From NCBI GenBank assembly GCA_027214345.1, contig JAPWHR010000003.1, positions 62,001 to 126,000 on the forward strand: a DNA stretch of 64,000 bases, given 5' to 3'. Below are positions 16,951-25,357 of this stretch, one piece after another. Numbering within the stretch: the stretch's first letter is position 1; the number at the start of each line of letters is the position of its first letter. The position numbers and the translations under genes were made by a program. This stretch comes from Comamonadaceae bacterium G21597-S1. Its GTDB lineage: Bacteria; Pseudomonadota; Gammaproteobacteria; Burkholderiales; Burkholderiaceae_C. Below the pieces are notes generated by a model. That model made no database searches. It was not told the origin of the DNA and saw nothing but the letters and a program-made list of their open reading frames with translations.

Positions 16951-17391
16951 ATGACGCTGGATACCGCTGCCTTCACCCACCGCAACCTGCCGCGCCTGCT
17001 GCTGCAGGCCCGCGAAGCCGTCATGGCGCATACCCGGCCCGCGTTGCGCGCCCATGCGCTCAGCGACCAGCAATGGCGGGTCTTGCGGGTGCTGGGCGAA
17101 ATGGGGACGGTGGAGACCGGGCGCATCGCGCGCGAGGCCTTCATCGTCGGGCCCAGCCTGACCGGGGTGCTGAACCGGATGGAACGCGACGGCCTGATCC
17201 TGCGCGAAACCGATCCCGCCGACCAGCGCCGCACCGTGGTGCGCGCCACCGAGCTGGGCATGGAGCGGGTCGCGACGCTGGCCGTGACCATCGAAGAGCA
17301 TTACCAACGGCTGGAGCAGGCGCTGGGCAAGGAAAAACTGGCTGAGCTCTATGCCCTGCTCGACACCCTGATCGAAATGGAACAGACATGA
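16951..17391 (+). CDS. hpaR: MarR-family repressor of homoprotocatechuate degradation
   Basis: A 146-residue winged-helix regulator of the MarR family. It matches HpaR in length and in the segments LLLQAREAVMAHTRP near the N-terminus, LSDQQWRVLRVLGEMG in the first helix pair, and GPSLTGVLNRMERDGLI in the recognition helix and wing. HpaR represses the meta-cleavage operon until a substrate such as homoprotocatechuate or 4-hydroxyphenylacetate is bound. It is the first gene of the cluster and its TGA overlaps the ATG of hpaG1 in an ATGA junction. The palindrome at 16933-16948 is the likely operator, which would make the whole cluster autoregulated. Confidence 0.92.
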   Translation: MTLDTAAFTHRNLPRLLLQAREAVMAHTRPALRAHALSDQQWRVLRVLGEMGTVETGRIAREAFIVGPSLTGVLNRMERDGLILRETDPADQRRTVVRATELGMERVATLAVTIEEHYQRLEQALGKEKLAELYALLDTLIEMEQT

Positions 17392-18074
17392 ACCCTTCCG
17401 GCTCCTTCTGGCCGACCGGCACCGTCTACGGCTGCCTGTTGAACTTCCGGCGCGAGCGGCAGCAACTCGGCGACCGCATGGCGCAGCCCCCGCACAAGGC
17501 CCCCCCGCAGGCGCCGGTGCTGTACGTGAAGACCGCCAACACCTGGAGTGCCAGCGGCGCGGCCATCATTGTGCCGGCCGGCGCCGACAGCGTTCTGGTG
17601 GGTGCATCGGTGGCGCTGGTCATGGGTCCGCGGCAGTGGCAGCCGCACGCCGACCGGGCCCTGCCCACCGTGGCGGCCCATGTGCTGGTCAACGACCTGG
17701 AACTGCCCGGCGGCACGTATTTCCGACCGGCCGTCAGGACGAAATGCGTCGACGGCTTCCTGGGGCTGGGAGCCCATGCCGTGACGCCAGCCGACGCAGG
17801 CGACCCGGCGCGCTTCGTGCTCGAGCTGCGCATCAACGGCGACCTGCGCCAGACCATCCGCTTCGACGACCTGGTACGCGACGCGGCCACGCTGGTGCGC
17901 GACGTCGATACCTTCATGTCGCTGCACGAAGGTGACCTGCTGATGCTCGGTTGCGATGCCGACCGGCCCACGGCACACGCCGGAGACCACATCGAGATCG
18001 CGATGGCCGGCCAGCCGGCATTCGGCGTCCTGTCCCATACGTTGGCACCCGCATCCACCCAGGAGGCCGCATGA
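17388..18074 (+). CDS. hpaG1: HpaG N-terminal-type subunit (OPET decarboxylase/HHDD isomerase)
   Basis: A 228-residue fumarylacetoacetate-hydrolase-fold protein that corresponds to the first half of the fused HpaG enzyme of E. coli. HpaG removes carbon dioxide from 5-oxopent-3-ene-1,2,5-tricarboxylate and isomerises the product. Family stretches are GTVYGCLLNFRRER near the start, PVLYVKTANTWSASGA near residue 43, and FRPAVRTKCVDGFLGLG near residue 111. It starts with an ATGA overlap on hpaR and ends with an ATGA overlap on hpaG2, so the two halves are made side by side, as in other organisms with split HpaG. Confidence 0.9.
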   Translation: MNPSGSFWPTGTVYGCLLNFRRERQQLGDRMAQPPHKAPPQAPVLYVKTANTWSASGAAIIVPAGADSVLVGASVALVMGPRQWQPHADRALPTVAAHVLVNDLELPGGTYFRPAVRTKCVDGFLGLGAHAVTPADAGDPARFVLELRINGDLRQTIRFDDLVRDAATLVRDVDTFMSLHEGDLLMLGCDADRPTAHAGDHIEIAMAGQPAFGVLSHTLAPASTQEAA

Positions 18075-18832
18075 AACACGCGCGTATCGCCTGGGCCGGC
18101 GCCATCTGGGACGCGCTGGAACACGGACCCGACCAGCTGCGCCTGTCCGACGGCCGCCTGGTCGCACAGGATGCCGTGGTCTGGTTGCCGCCACTGGCGC
18201 CTGTGCCACGTCCCCGCACCATCCTCGCGCTGGGCCTGAACTATGCCGACCATGCGCGCGAACTGGCGTTCAAGGCGCCGGAAGAACCGCTGGTGTTCGT
18301 CAAGGGCGAAGGCAGCCTGATCGGGCACCAGGCGCAGACGGTGCGCCCCGACGGCGTGTCGCACATGCATTACGAATGCGAACTGGCGGTCGTGATCGGC
18401 CGCACGGCGCACCGGGTGCGCCGCGACGATGCCTACGACTTCGTCGAAGGCTACACCGTAGCCAACGACTATGCGATCCGCGACTACCTGGAGAACTGGT
18501 ACCGGCCCAATCTGCGCGTCAAGAACCGCGACGGCTGCACGCCGATCGGGCCCTGGCGGGTCGACGCGGCGGATATCGCCGACCCGATGCAGCTGGCACT
18601 GCAGACCCGCGTCGACGGCGTCGTGACCCAGCGCGGCAATACCCGCGACATGATCTTCGACATACCGTTCCTGATCGAATATTTCTCGGCCTTCATGACG
18701 CTGCAACCCGGCGACCTGATCCTGACCGGCACGCCCGACGGTGTCGTGGACTGCCCGGTGGGCGCCGAGGTCGTCACCGAGATCGAGGGCATCGGTGCAT
18801 TGACCAACACCATCTGCAGAGGAAACCCATGA
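18071..18832 (+). CDS. hpaG2: HpaG C-terminal-type subunit (OPET decarboxylase/HHDD isomerase)
   Basis: A 253-residue FAH-fold protein equivalent to the second, metal-binding half of HpaG. The core motifs are present: ILALGLNYADHARE near residue 56, HYECELAVVIGR near 100 with the two metal glutamates, YTVANDYAIRD near 130 with the metal aspartate, and PGDLILTGTPDGV near 219. AGGAGG lies 4 bases before the ATG, which overlaps the end of hpaG1 (ATGA). The reaction is the divalent-metal-dependent decarboxylation in the homoprotocatechuate pathway. It overlaps hpaE by four bases as well, so the operon is tightly packed. Confidence 0.92.
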   Translation: MKHARIAWAGAIWDALEHGPDQLRLSDGRLVAQDAVVWLPPLAPVPRPRTILALGLNYADHARELAFKAPEEPLVFVKGEGSLIGHQAQTVRPDGVSHMHYECELAVVIGRTAHRVRRDDAYDFVEGYTVANDYAIRDYLENWYRPNLRVKNRDGCTPIGPWRVDAADIADPMQLALQTRVDGVVTQRGNTRDMIFDIPFLIEYFSAFMTLQPGDLILTGTPDGVVDCPVGAEVVTEIEGIGALTNTICRGNP

Positions 18833-20289
18833 GAGTCGACCACCTGATCAACGGCAAGTCGGTTGCCGGCACCGACTATTTCGAAACCATCAACCCGGCC
18901 ACGCAGGACGTGCTGGCGGAAGTGGCCGCCGGTGGCGCCGCCGAGGTCGACGCCGCCGTGGCCGCCGCCAAGGCGGCCTTTCCCGCCTGGGCGGCGACAC
19001 CGGCACCGCAACGCGCGCGGCTGATCCGCCGCCTCGGCGAGCTGATCACCGCCCATGTACCGGAGATCTCGGAAACCGAAACCAACGACTGCGGCCAGGT
19101 GATCGCGCAGACCCGCAAGCAGCTGGTGCCGCGGGCGGCCGACAACTTCCACTATTTTGCCGAGATGTGCACCCGGGTCGACGGCCACACCTACCCGACC
19201 GAGACCCACCTGAACTACACCTTGTTCCATCCGGTCGGTGTCTGTGCCCTGATCTCGCCGTGGAACGTGCCGTTCATGACCGCGACCTGGAAGACTGCGC
19301 CCTGCCTGGCCTTCGGCAACACCGCGGTGCTCAAGATGAGCGAGTTGTCGCCGCTCACCGCCGCACGGCTGGGCGAACTGGCGCTGGAGGCCGGCATCCC
19401 GGCCGGCGTGCTCAACATCGTGCACGGCACCGGCAAGGACGCGGGCGACCCGCTGTGCCGGCATCCGGACGTGCGCGCGATCTCGTTCACCGGCTCCACC
19501 GTCACCGGCAACCGCATCGTGCAGGCCGCGGGCCTGAAGAAGTTCAGCATGGAGCTGGGCGGCAAGTCGCCGTTCGTCATCTTCGACGACGCCGACCAGG
19601 CGCGTGCGCTGGACGCGGCGGTGTTCATGATCTTCTCCAACAATGGCGAGCGCTGCACGGCCGGCTCGCGCATCCTGGTGCAGCAATCGATCTATGCCGA
19701 CTTCGTGCAGAAGTTCGCCCTGCGCGCCCAGCGCATCCGCGTCGGCGATCCGCTGGACGACACGACCATCGTCGGCCCGATGATCAGCCAGGCGCACCTG
19801 GCCAAGGTGCGCAGCTACATCGAACTCGGCCCGAAGGAGGGCGCGACGCTGCTGTGCGGCGGCCTGGAGCCGCCGGAGTTGCCGCAGCGCGTGCGCGGCG
19901 GCAACTACGTGATGCCCACGGTGTTCGCCGACGTCGACAACCGCATGCGCATCGCGCAGGAAGAGATCTTCGGCCCGGTCGCCTGCCTGATCCCGTTCAA
20001 GGACGAGGCCGACGCGATCGCGAAGGCCAACGACATCGCCTACGGCCTGTCGAGTTATGTCTGGACCGAGAACATCGGCCGCGCCCATCGCGTCGCCGCC
20101 GCCGTCGAGGCCGGCATGTGTTTCGTCAACAGCCAGAACGTACGCGACCTGCGCCAGCCTTTCGGCGGCACCAAGGCCAGCGGCACCGGCCGCGAAGGCG
20201 GCACCTGGAGCTACGAGGTATTCTGCGAACCGAAGAATGTCGCTGTTTCGCTGGGCTCGCACCACATACCGCAGTGGGGAACCGCTTGA
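18829..20289 (+). CDS. hpaE: 5-carboxymethyl-2-hydroxymuconate semialdehyde dehydrogenase
   Basis: A 486-residue NAD-dependent aldehyde dehydrogenase. It oxidises the ring-cleavage product CHMS to the tricarboxylic acid CHM in homoprotocatechuate degradation. ALDH features are complete: SPWNVPFMTATWKTAPCLA near residue 144, FTGSTVTGNRIVQAA near 223, the general-base glutamate near 242 in MELGGKSPF and the catalytic cysteine near 276 in NNGERCTAGSR. The placement between hpaG and hpaD supports HpaE rather than another ALDH. Its ATG overlaps the hpaG2 stop. After it comes a 178-base gap with repeats before hpaD, the first break in the cluster. Confidence 0.94.
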   Translation: MRVDHLINGKSVAGTDYFETINPATQDVLAEVAAGGAAEVDAAVAAAKAAFPAWAATPAPQRARLIRRLGELITAHVPEISETETNDCGQVIAQTRKQLVPRAADNFHYFAEMCTRVDGHTYPTETHLNYTLFHPVGVCALISPWNVPFMTATWKTAPCLAFGNTAVLKMSELSPLTAARLGELALEAGIPAGVLNIVHGTGKDAGDPLCRHPDVRAISFTGSTVTGNRIVQAAGLKKFSMELGGKSPFVIFDDADQARALDAAVFMIFSNNGERCTAGSRILVQQSIYADFVQKFALRAQRIRVGDPLDDTTIVGPMISQAHLAKVRSYIELGPKEGATLLCGGLEPPELPQRVRGGNYVMPTVFADVDNRMRIAQEEIFGPVACLIPFKDEADAIAKANDIAYGLSSYVWTENIGRAHRVAAAVEAGMCFVNSQNVRDLRQPFGGTKASGTGREGGTWSYEVFCEPKNVAVSLGSHHIPQWGTA

Positions 20290-20334
20290 CGCGATTCCCC
20301 CTGCGGGCGCAGCAAGATGCACACCCCACCCCGA

Positions 20335-20355
20335 CCCTCCCCTTGCAGGGGAGGG
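20335..20355. repeat. REP-like palindrome
   Basis: CCCTCCCC and GGGGAGGG form an 8-base-pair stem around TTGCA, 46 bases after hpaE. This shape is typical of dispersed intergenic palindromes in GC-rich proteobacteria and may slow transcription or protect the hpaE mRNA end. It directly abuts the 14-base tandem repeats. Confidence 0.6.
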
Positions 20356-20410
20356 CCACGAGACAGAGGCCACGGGACAGGGGCCACGAGACAGGGGCCA
20401 CGGGACCGGG
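20355..20410. repeat. Four tandem copies of a 14-base unit
   Basis: Four head-to-tail copies of GCCACGRGACMGRG (20355, 20369, 20383, 20397) differ at only a few positions, and copies 1 and 3 resemble each other more than 2 and 4. They lie between hpaE and hpaD, after the REP-like palindrome and 57 bases before the hpaD start. They do not form part of a gene. Copy number may vary between strains. Confidence 0.85.
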
Positions 20411-20467
20411 GGATGCCGCGAGCGGCGATTGATGTAGGCCACCACGACTGAAAACTGGAGACACACC

Positions 20468-21394
20468 ATGGGTAAGCTTGCCCTCGCCGCCAAAATCACG
20501 CATGTGCCGTCGATGGTCCTCAGCGAGCTGGACGGGCCGCGCAAGGGCACGCGGCAAGACGCCATCGACGGGCACCGGGAGATCAGCCGGCGTTGCCGCG
20601 CACTCGGGGTCGACACCCTGGTCGTGTTCGACACGCACTGGCTGGTCAATGCCAGTTACCACATCAATTGCGCGCCACATTTCGAAGGCAGCTACACCAG
20701 CAACGAGTTGCCGCATTTCATCAGCAACATGGCCTACGCCTGCGACGGCAATCCGGCACTGGGCCAGGCGCTGGCGCAGTCCTGCAATGCCTGGGGTGTC
20801 GAGACACTGGCGCATGACGCGACCACGCTGGCGCCGGAATACGGCACGCTGGTGCCGATGCGCTACATGAACGAGGACCGGCATTTCAAGGTGGTGTCGG
20901 TCTCGGCGCTGTGCATGGCGCATTACCTCAACGACAGCGCCCGGCTGGGCTGGGCGATGCGGCGCGCGGTCGAGGAGCACTACGACGGCACGGTCGCCTT
21001 CCTGGCCAGCGGATCCCTGTCGCATCGCTTCGCGCAAAATGGCCTGGCGCCGGAGTACGCGCACAGGATCTGGAGCCCGTTCCTCGAGACGCTGGACCGG
21101 CGCGTGGTGCAGATGTGGCAGGCCGGCGACCAATGGGCGGACTTCTGCGCCATGTTGCCCGAATACGCGGCCAAGGGGCACGGCGAAGGTTTCATGCACG
21201 ATACCGCCATGCTGCTGGGCGCGCTCGGCTGGTCGGGCTATGATGGCCGCGCTGAGATCGTCACGCCGTACTTCGGCGCCTCGGGAACCGGCCAGCTCAA
21301 TGCGGTCTTTCCGGTCACGCCGCAGTCGGGCGCGCAGATACCTGCGGCGCAGGCGTCGGCAGCCATCGGCTACCAGGCGGCGAGCCGGCTCTGA
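20468..21394 (+). CDS. hpaD: 3,4-dihydroxyphenylacetate 2,3-dioxygenase
   Basis: A 308-residue extradiol ring-cleaving dioxygenase of the LigB (type III) class. It opens homoprotocatechuate between C2 and C3 using Fe(II) and oxygen. Motifs: AKITHVPSMVLSE with the first metal histidine at residue 12, VVFDTHWLVNASYHI with a second near 57, and LASGSLSHRFAQNG near 177. The start ATG follows GGAGACA. This is the entry enzyme for the pathway encoded by the surrounding genes. Its own upstream gap of 178 bases may carry a second promoter. No hydroxylase (hpaB, hpaC) is in the window, so 4-hydroxyphenylacetate conversion must be encoded elsewhere, or another source of homoprotocatechuate is used. Confidence 0.94.
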   Translation: MGKLALAAKITHVPSMVLSELDGPRKGTRQDAIDGHREISRRCRALGVDTLVVFDTHWLVNASYHINCAPHFEGSYTSNELPHFISNMAYACDGNPALGQALAQSCNAWGVETLAHDATTLAPEYGTLVPMRYMNEDRHFKVVSVSALCMAHYLNDSARLGWAMRRAVEEHYDGTVAFLASGSLSHRFAQNGLAPEYAHRIWSPFLETLDRRVVQMWQAGDQWADFCAMLPEYAAKGHGEGFMHDTAMLLGALGWSGYDGRAEIVTPYFGASGTGQLNAVFPVTPQSGAQIPAAQASAAIGYQAASRL

Positions 21395-21403
21395 AAGTCA
21401 GTC

Positions 21404-21808
21404 ATGCCCCATCTCGTCATTCTCTATACGCCCAACCTCGAGCCGGAAACCGACATGACGGCCTTGTGCCGCTCCCTGGCCGACGCCATGCTTGGCGTGC
21501 AGGACGAAGACGGCACGCCGGTGTTCCCGACCGGCGGCACGCGCGTACTGGCGTATCCCGCGGCCCACTACGCGGTCGCCGACGGCAAGGCCGACTATGC
21601 CTTCGTCTACCTGAACGTGCGCATGGCGCACGGACGTAGCGCCGCGGTGCACAAGCGCCTGGGCGACGCCCTGCTGCTGTGCGCCCGCTCGCACTTCCAG
21701 CCCGTGTTCACGCGCCGCCACATCGGCATGACGCTGCAGATCGACGAAGGGCGCGAGGTGTTCGACGCCAAGCACAGCAACCTGCACCCCCTGTTCCAAC
21801 CCACCTGA
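21404..21808 (+). CDS. hpaF: 5-carboxymethyl-2-hydroxymuconate delta-isomerase
   Basis: A 134-residue member of the CHMI branch of the tautomerase superfamily. The protein begins MPHLVI, so after removal of Met the catalytic proline is at position 1, as in other tautomerases. [16 protein letters not shown] near residue 65 and NLHPLF at the C-terminus match the E. coli isomerase, which has a similar length (about 126 residues). It converts CHM to the oxo form that HpaG decarboxylates. It lies 9 bases after hpaD and 5 bases before hpaH. Confidence 0.93.
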   Translation: MPHLVILYTPNLEPETDMTALCRSLADAMLGVQDEDGTPVFPTGGTRVLAYPAAHYAVADGKADYAFVYLNVRMAHGRSAAVHKRLGDALLLCARSHFQPVFTRRHIGMTLQIDEGREVFDAKHSNLHPLFQPT

Positions 21809-21813
21809 AGGCC

Positions 21814-22626
21814 ATGGCCCTGATGTTTTCCGAACAACGGATCGCGCAACTCGCCGCCGAACTCCAGCAGGCCGAGCAGACCCGCACCCAGGTCGAACAT
21901 TTCTCGAAACGTTTCCCGGAGATGACCGTGGCGGACGGTTATGCCGTCTCGCGCGCCTGGGTCCGGCTCAAGCTCGATGCCGGCCGCGTCGCCCGCGGCC
22001 ACAAGATCGGCCTGACCTCGCGCGCCATGCAGCTGGCCAGCCAGATCACCGAACCCGACTACGGCACCTTGCTGGACGACATGTTCTTCCAGGAAGGCGG
22101 CGACATTCCCATGACACGCTTCATCGCGCCGCGGGTCGAGGTGGAGCTGGCCTTCGTGCTGGGCAAACGCTTGCAGGGCCCGGACGTGAGCATCTTCGAC
22201 GTGCTCGCCGCCACCGAATATGTGGTGCCGGCGATCGAGATCATCGACGCGCGCATCGAACAGTTCGACCGCCACACCCGCGTGATGCGCAAGGTGTTCG
22301 ACACCATCGCCGACAACGCCGCCAATGCCGGCATCGTCACCGGCGGGCGGCCGGTGCGGCCCGACGCGGTCGACCTGCGATGGGTCGGCGCGCTGCTGTA
22401 CAAGAACGGCGTGATCGAGGAGTCCGGCCTCGCCGCGGCGGTGCTCAACCACCCCGCCACCGGTGTCGCCTGGCTGGCCAACAAGCTCGCACCCTGGGGC
22501 GAATTCCTCGAGGCGGGCGAGGTCGTGCTGGGCGGCTCCTTCACCCGCCCGGTCGCGGCCCGGGCCGGCGACACCTTCCATGCCGATTACGGGCCGCTGG
22601 GCTCGATCGCGTTCCGATTCACCTGA
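21814..22626 (+). CDS. hpaH: 2-oxo-hepta-3-ene-1,7-dioate hydratase
   Basis: A 270-residue enzyme of the hydratase/decarboxylase family. It adds water to 2-oxo-hept-3-ene-1,7-dioate, giving the substrate for the HpaI aldolase. Stretches typical of HpaH are [20 protein letters not shown] near residue 53, [18 protein letters not shown] near 106 with metal-binding glutamates, and [16 protein letters not shown] near 131. I use ATG 21814; an ATG nine bases later is possible. Five bases separate it from hpaF. Confidence 0.94.
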   Translation: MALMFSEQRIAQLAAELQQAEQTRTQVEHFSKRFPEMTVADGYAVSRAWVRLKLDAGRVARGHKIGLTSRAMQLASQITEPDYGTLLDDMFFQEGGDIPMTRFIAPRVEVELAFVLGKRLQGPDVSIFDVLAATEYVVPAIEIIDARIEQFDRHTRVMRKVFDTIADNAANAGIVTGGRPVRPDAVDLRWVGALLYKNGVIEESGLAAAVLNHPATGVAWLANKLAPWGEFLEAGEVVLGGSFTRPVAARAGDTFHADYGPLGSIAFRFT

Positions 22627-22675
22627 AACCCCGGTCGCCGTCCGCAACCTTTCCCCTCCCCGACAAGGACCCTGC

Positions 22676-23479
22676 ATGCAAACCCCCGTCAACACGTTCA
22701 AGCTGGCACTCAAGAACCAGCAGCCCCAGATCGGCTTCTGGGTCAACATGATCAGCTCGCTGAGCACCGAGATCAGCGCCGGCGCCGGCTTCGACTGGTT
22801 GCTGTTCGACGGCGAACACACGCCCAACCACCTGCAGAGCATGCTGGCCCACTTGCAGACGATTGCCGCCTACGACAGCCAGCCGGTGTGCCGCGTGCCC
22901 GTCGGCGACACCGCACTGATCAAGCAATACCTCGACCTGGGCGTGCCCAACCTGCTGGTACCGATGGTCGACACGCCAGAGCAGGCGCAGATGCTGGTGC
23001 AGGCCTGCCGTTATCCGCCACAAGGCATCCGCGGCATGGCTGGCGGGCGCGCCTCGCGCTGGGGGCGCTTCACAAGGTATCCGCTCGAAGCCAACGACCA
23101 GATCTGCCTGCTGATCCAGGCCGAGACCCGGTTGGCCTTGTCCAACCTGGACGCGATGCTGGCCATCGACGGCATCGACGGTGTCTTCATCGGCCCGGCC
23201 GACCTGTCGGCCTCGATGGGCCATGTCGGCAATGCCGCCCACCCCGAAGTCCAGGCGGCGATCGAGGACGCAATCCTGCGCATCCGCAAGGCCGGCAAGG
23301 CCCCGGGCATCCTGACCGCCGACGTCGCCTTGTCCAAGCGCTACCTGGAACTCGGTGCCTTGTTCGTCGCGGTCGGCATCGACACGCAGATCCTGGTGCG
23401 AGGCACCAGCGCCTTGCTGGCCCAGTTCAAGACCCCGGCGGCGCCGGCGCAACCGAGCACGGACAAGACCTATGGATAA
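22676..23479 (+). CDS. hpaI: 4-hydroxy-2-oxoheptane-1,7-dioate aldolase
   Basis: A 267-residue class II aldolase of the HpcH/HpaI family. It splits 4-hydroxy-2-oxoheptanedioate into pyruvate and succinate semialdehyde, the last step of the homoprotocatechuate pathway. Diagnostic segments: [14 protein letters not shown] near residue 40 with the catalytic-site glutamate and histidine, the glycine-rich [17 protein letters not shown] near 118, [10 protein letters not shown] near 148 with the metal glutamate, and [12 protein letters not shown] near 174 with the metal aspartate. Its last 8 bases overlap the following class II aldolase gene. Confidence 0.95.
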   Translation: MQTPVNTFKLALKNQQPQIGFWVNMISSLSTEISAGAGFDWLLFDGEHTPNHLQSMLAHLQTIAAYDSQPVCRVPVGDTALIKQYLDLGVPNLLVPMVDTPEQAQMLVQACRYPPQGIRGMAGGRASRWGRFTRYPLEANDQICLLIQAETRLALSNLDAMLAIDGIDGVFIGPADLSASMGHVGNAAHPEVQAAIEDAILRIRKAGKAPGILTADVALSKRYLELGALFVAVGIDTQILVRGTSALLAQFKTPAAPAQPSTDKTYG

Positions 23480-24245
23480 GGACGGCCATCCGCTCAACGG
23501 CATGCATGCGGACGAGTTGCTGGCGCGGATCGAGCTGGCAGCCTGTTATCGGGTGTTCGCCCTGCTGGGCTGGACCGAACTGATCTACAACCACATCACG
23601 GTACGGCTGCCCGACAGCGTCACCGGGGGCGCGAAGCAGTTCCTGATCAACCCGTTCGGCCTGCATTACAGCGAGGTCACCGCCAGCAACCTGGTCAAGA
23701 TCGATCTGCAGGGCCGGGTGCTGGACGGCTCGCCACATCCGGTGAACCCGGCCGGCTTCACGGTCCACGCGGCGCTGCACGACGGCCTGCCCGACGCCCA
23801 TTGCGTGATGCACACCCACACCACGGCCGGCATGGCGGTGGCCTGCCTGGAAGGCGGGCTGCAGCAGAACAACTTCTACAGCGCGCAGCTGCATGGCCTG
23901 GTGGCCTACCATGATTTCGAAGGCATCACCGTACACCCCGACGAAGCGCCGCGCCTGCTGGCAAGCATCGGCGACAAGCCGGCCGTGATCCTGCGCAACC
24001 ACGGCCTGCTGGTCTGGGGCCGCACGTTGCCGCAGACCTTCTCGCTGCTGTGGACGCTGAACCGCGCCTGCGAGATCCAGCTGGCCACCCTGTCCATGGG
24101 CCCGGCGATCCCGATCTCCGACACCGTCGCGCGCAGCTGCCGCAACGACGCCTTGCAGTTCCACCCCCATCACGGCGCCGGCAAGGACGTGTTCGACGCC
24201 CTGGTCCGCCAGGTCGAGCGCAGCGACACCTCGTACCGCCAATGA
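23472..24245 (+). CDS. Class II aldolase/adducin-family protein
   Basis: A 257-residue protein of the class II aldolase/adducin family (zinc-dependent fuculose-phosphate-aldolase fold). Zinc ligands appear in [11 protein letters not shown] near residue 115 and in [11 protein letters not shown] near residue 175; [14 protein letters not shown] near 36 is also typical. Stand-alone members with this pattern often lack a known substrate. It overlaps hpaI by 8 bases and the next gene by 4, so it is translated with the hpa operon although it is not one of the classical hpa genes. Possible roles are clean-up of a hydroxy-oxo acid or degradation of a related compound; this is inference. Confidence 0.85.
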   Translation: MDKDGHPLNGMHADELLARIELAACYRVFALLGWTELIYNHITVRLPDSVTGGAKQFLINPFGLHYSEVTASNLVKIDLQGRVLDGSPHPVNPAGFTVHAALHDGLPDAHCVMHTHTTAGMAVACLEGGLQQNNFYSAQLHGLVAYHDFEGITVHPDEAPRLLASIGDKPAVILRNHGLLVWGRTLPQTFSLLWTLNRACEIQLATLSMGPAIPISDTVARSCRNDALQFHPHHGAGKDVFDALVRQVERSDTSYRQ

Positions 24246-25273
24246 ACCGGAGCCAGCAGCCCATGAGCCATCCTTCCACCACGTTCGACGCGATCTGTGT
24301 CGTCGGCGCCGGCGCCATCGGCGGCTGGCTGGCGGCCGGACTGGCATGCGCCGGGAAACCGGTGTCGCTGCTGGCGCGCGGCCAGACCCTGGCCGCCTTG
24401 CAGTCCAACGGACTGCAGTTGCACAGCGGGCCGGCCGACGCGCCGAAGATCCAGCGCTTCGACCTGCGTGCCAGTGCCGACGCGGCCAGCCTGGGAACGC
24501 AGGACCTGGTCATCATCGCCGTCAAGGCGCCTGCGTTGCAGGAACTTGCACATCAGATCGGTCCCCTGATCGGCCCCCAAACCGTGGTGCTGACGGCGAT
24601 GAACGGCGTTCCGTGGTGGTTCCTGCACGGATTCGGCGGCGCCCTGCAAGGGAAGGCTCTGGCGTCGGTGGACCCCGGTGGAACGATTGCCGGCGCGATC
24701 GGCGCACAACACGTGATTGGCGGCGTCGTGCACGCCAGCTGCGCGGTCGCCGCGCCGGGCGTGATCCGCCACGTCATGGGCAACAGGATCATCGTCGGCG
24801 AACCCTCGGGTGCGCACAGCGCGCGGGTGTCGGCCCTGTCCGCGCTATTGCAGTCCGGCGGCTTCGAGGCGCCGGTGTCCGAGCAGATCCAGCGCGACAT
24901 CTGGTACAAGTTGTGGGGCAACATGACCATGAACCCGATCAGTGCCTTCACCGGCGCCACCTCGACGGAGGTCATGGACGACGAACTGGTGCTGGCGTTC
25001 TCCCACCGCGTCATGCTCGAGGCGCGGGCGATCGGCGCGGCGTTCGGTGTCGCGATCGACCAGGAGCCGGCCGACCGGCATGTGATCACCCGCAAGCTGG
25101 GCACGTTCAAGACATCGATGCTGCAGGACGTGGAAGCCGGCAAGCCGGTGGAACTCGACGCGCTGGTCGCATCGGTGCGCGAACTCGGCCAGCTCACCGG
25201 TGTACCCACACCCGAGATCGACACCTTGCTGGGCCTGGCCCGGCTGCATGCGCGGGTGCACGGCCTGTACTGA
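24242..25273 (+). CDS. Ketopantoate reductase (ApbA/PanE) family oxidoreductase
   Basis: A 343-residue NAD(P)-dependent 2-oxoacid reductase of the ApbA/PanE family. The nucleotide-binding motif GAGAIGGWLA lies near residue 25, and the conserved lysine region IIAVKAPALQELA near 99 and WYKLWGNMTMNP near 222 (Lys and Asn of the active site) are present. ATG 24242 overlaps the aldolase stop (ATGA); a second ATG at 24263 would also fit. A housekeeping PanE is usually about 300 residues; the operon position and the WWFLHGFG stretch suggest a dedicated reductase for a 2-oxo acid made in this pathway rather than pantothenate synthesis. That is inference. Confidence 0.85.
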   Translation: MNRSQQPMSHPSTTFDAICVVGAGAIGGWLAAGLACAGKPVSLLARGQTLAALQSNGLQLHSGPADAPKIQRFDLRASADAASLGTQDLVIIAVKAPALQELAHQIGPLIGPQTVVLTAMNGVPWWFLHGFGGALQGKALASVDPGGTIAGAIGAQHVIGGVVHASCAVAAPGVIRHVMGNRIIVGEPSGAHSARVSALSALLQSGGFEAPVSEQIQRDIWYKLWGNMTMNPISAFTGATSTEVMDDELVLAFSHRVMLEARAIGAAFGVAIDQEPADRHVITRKLGTFKTSMLQDVEAGKPVELDALVASVRELGQLTGVPTPEIDTLLGLARLHARVHGLY

Positions 25274-25357
25274 CCGCCGGCCGGGTGCGACCGCATCGCG
25301 CCTGGCGCAGACCACAGAGCGCCGGCGCGTCCGCCTGACCGGCGGGTATATTGGGGC

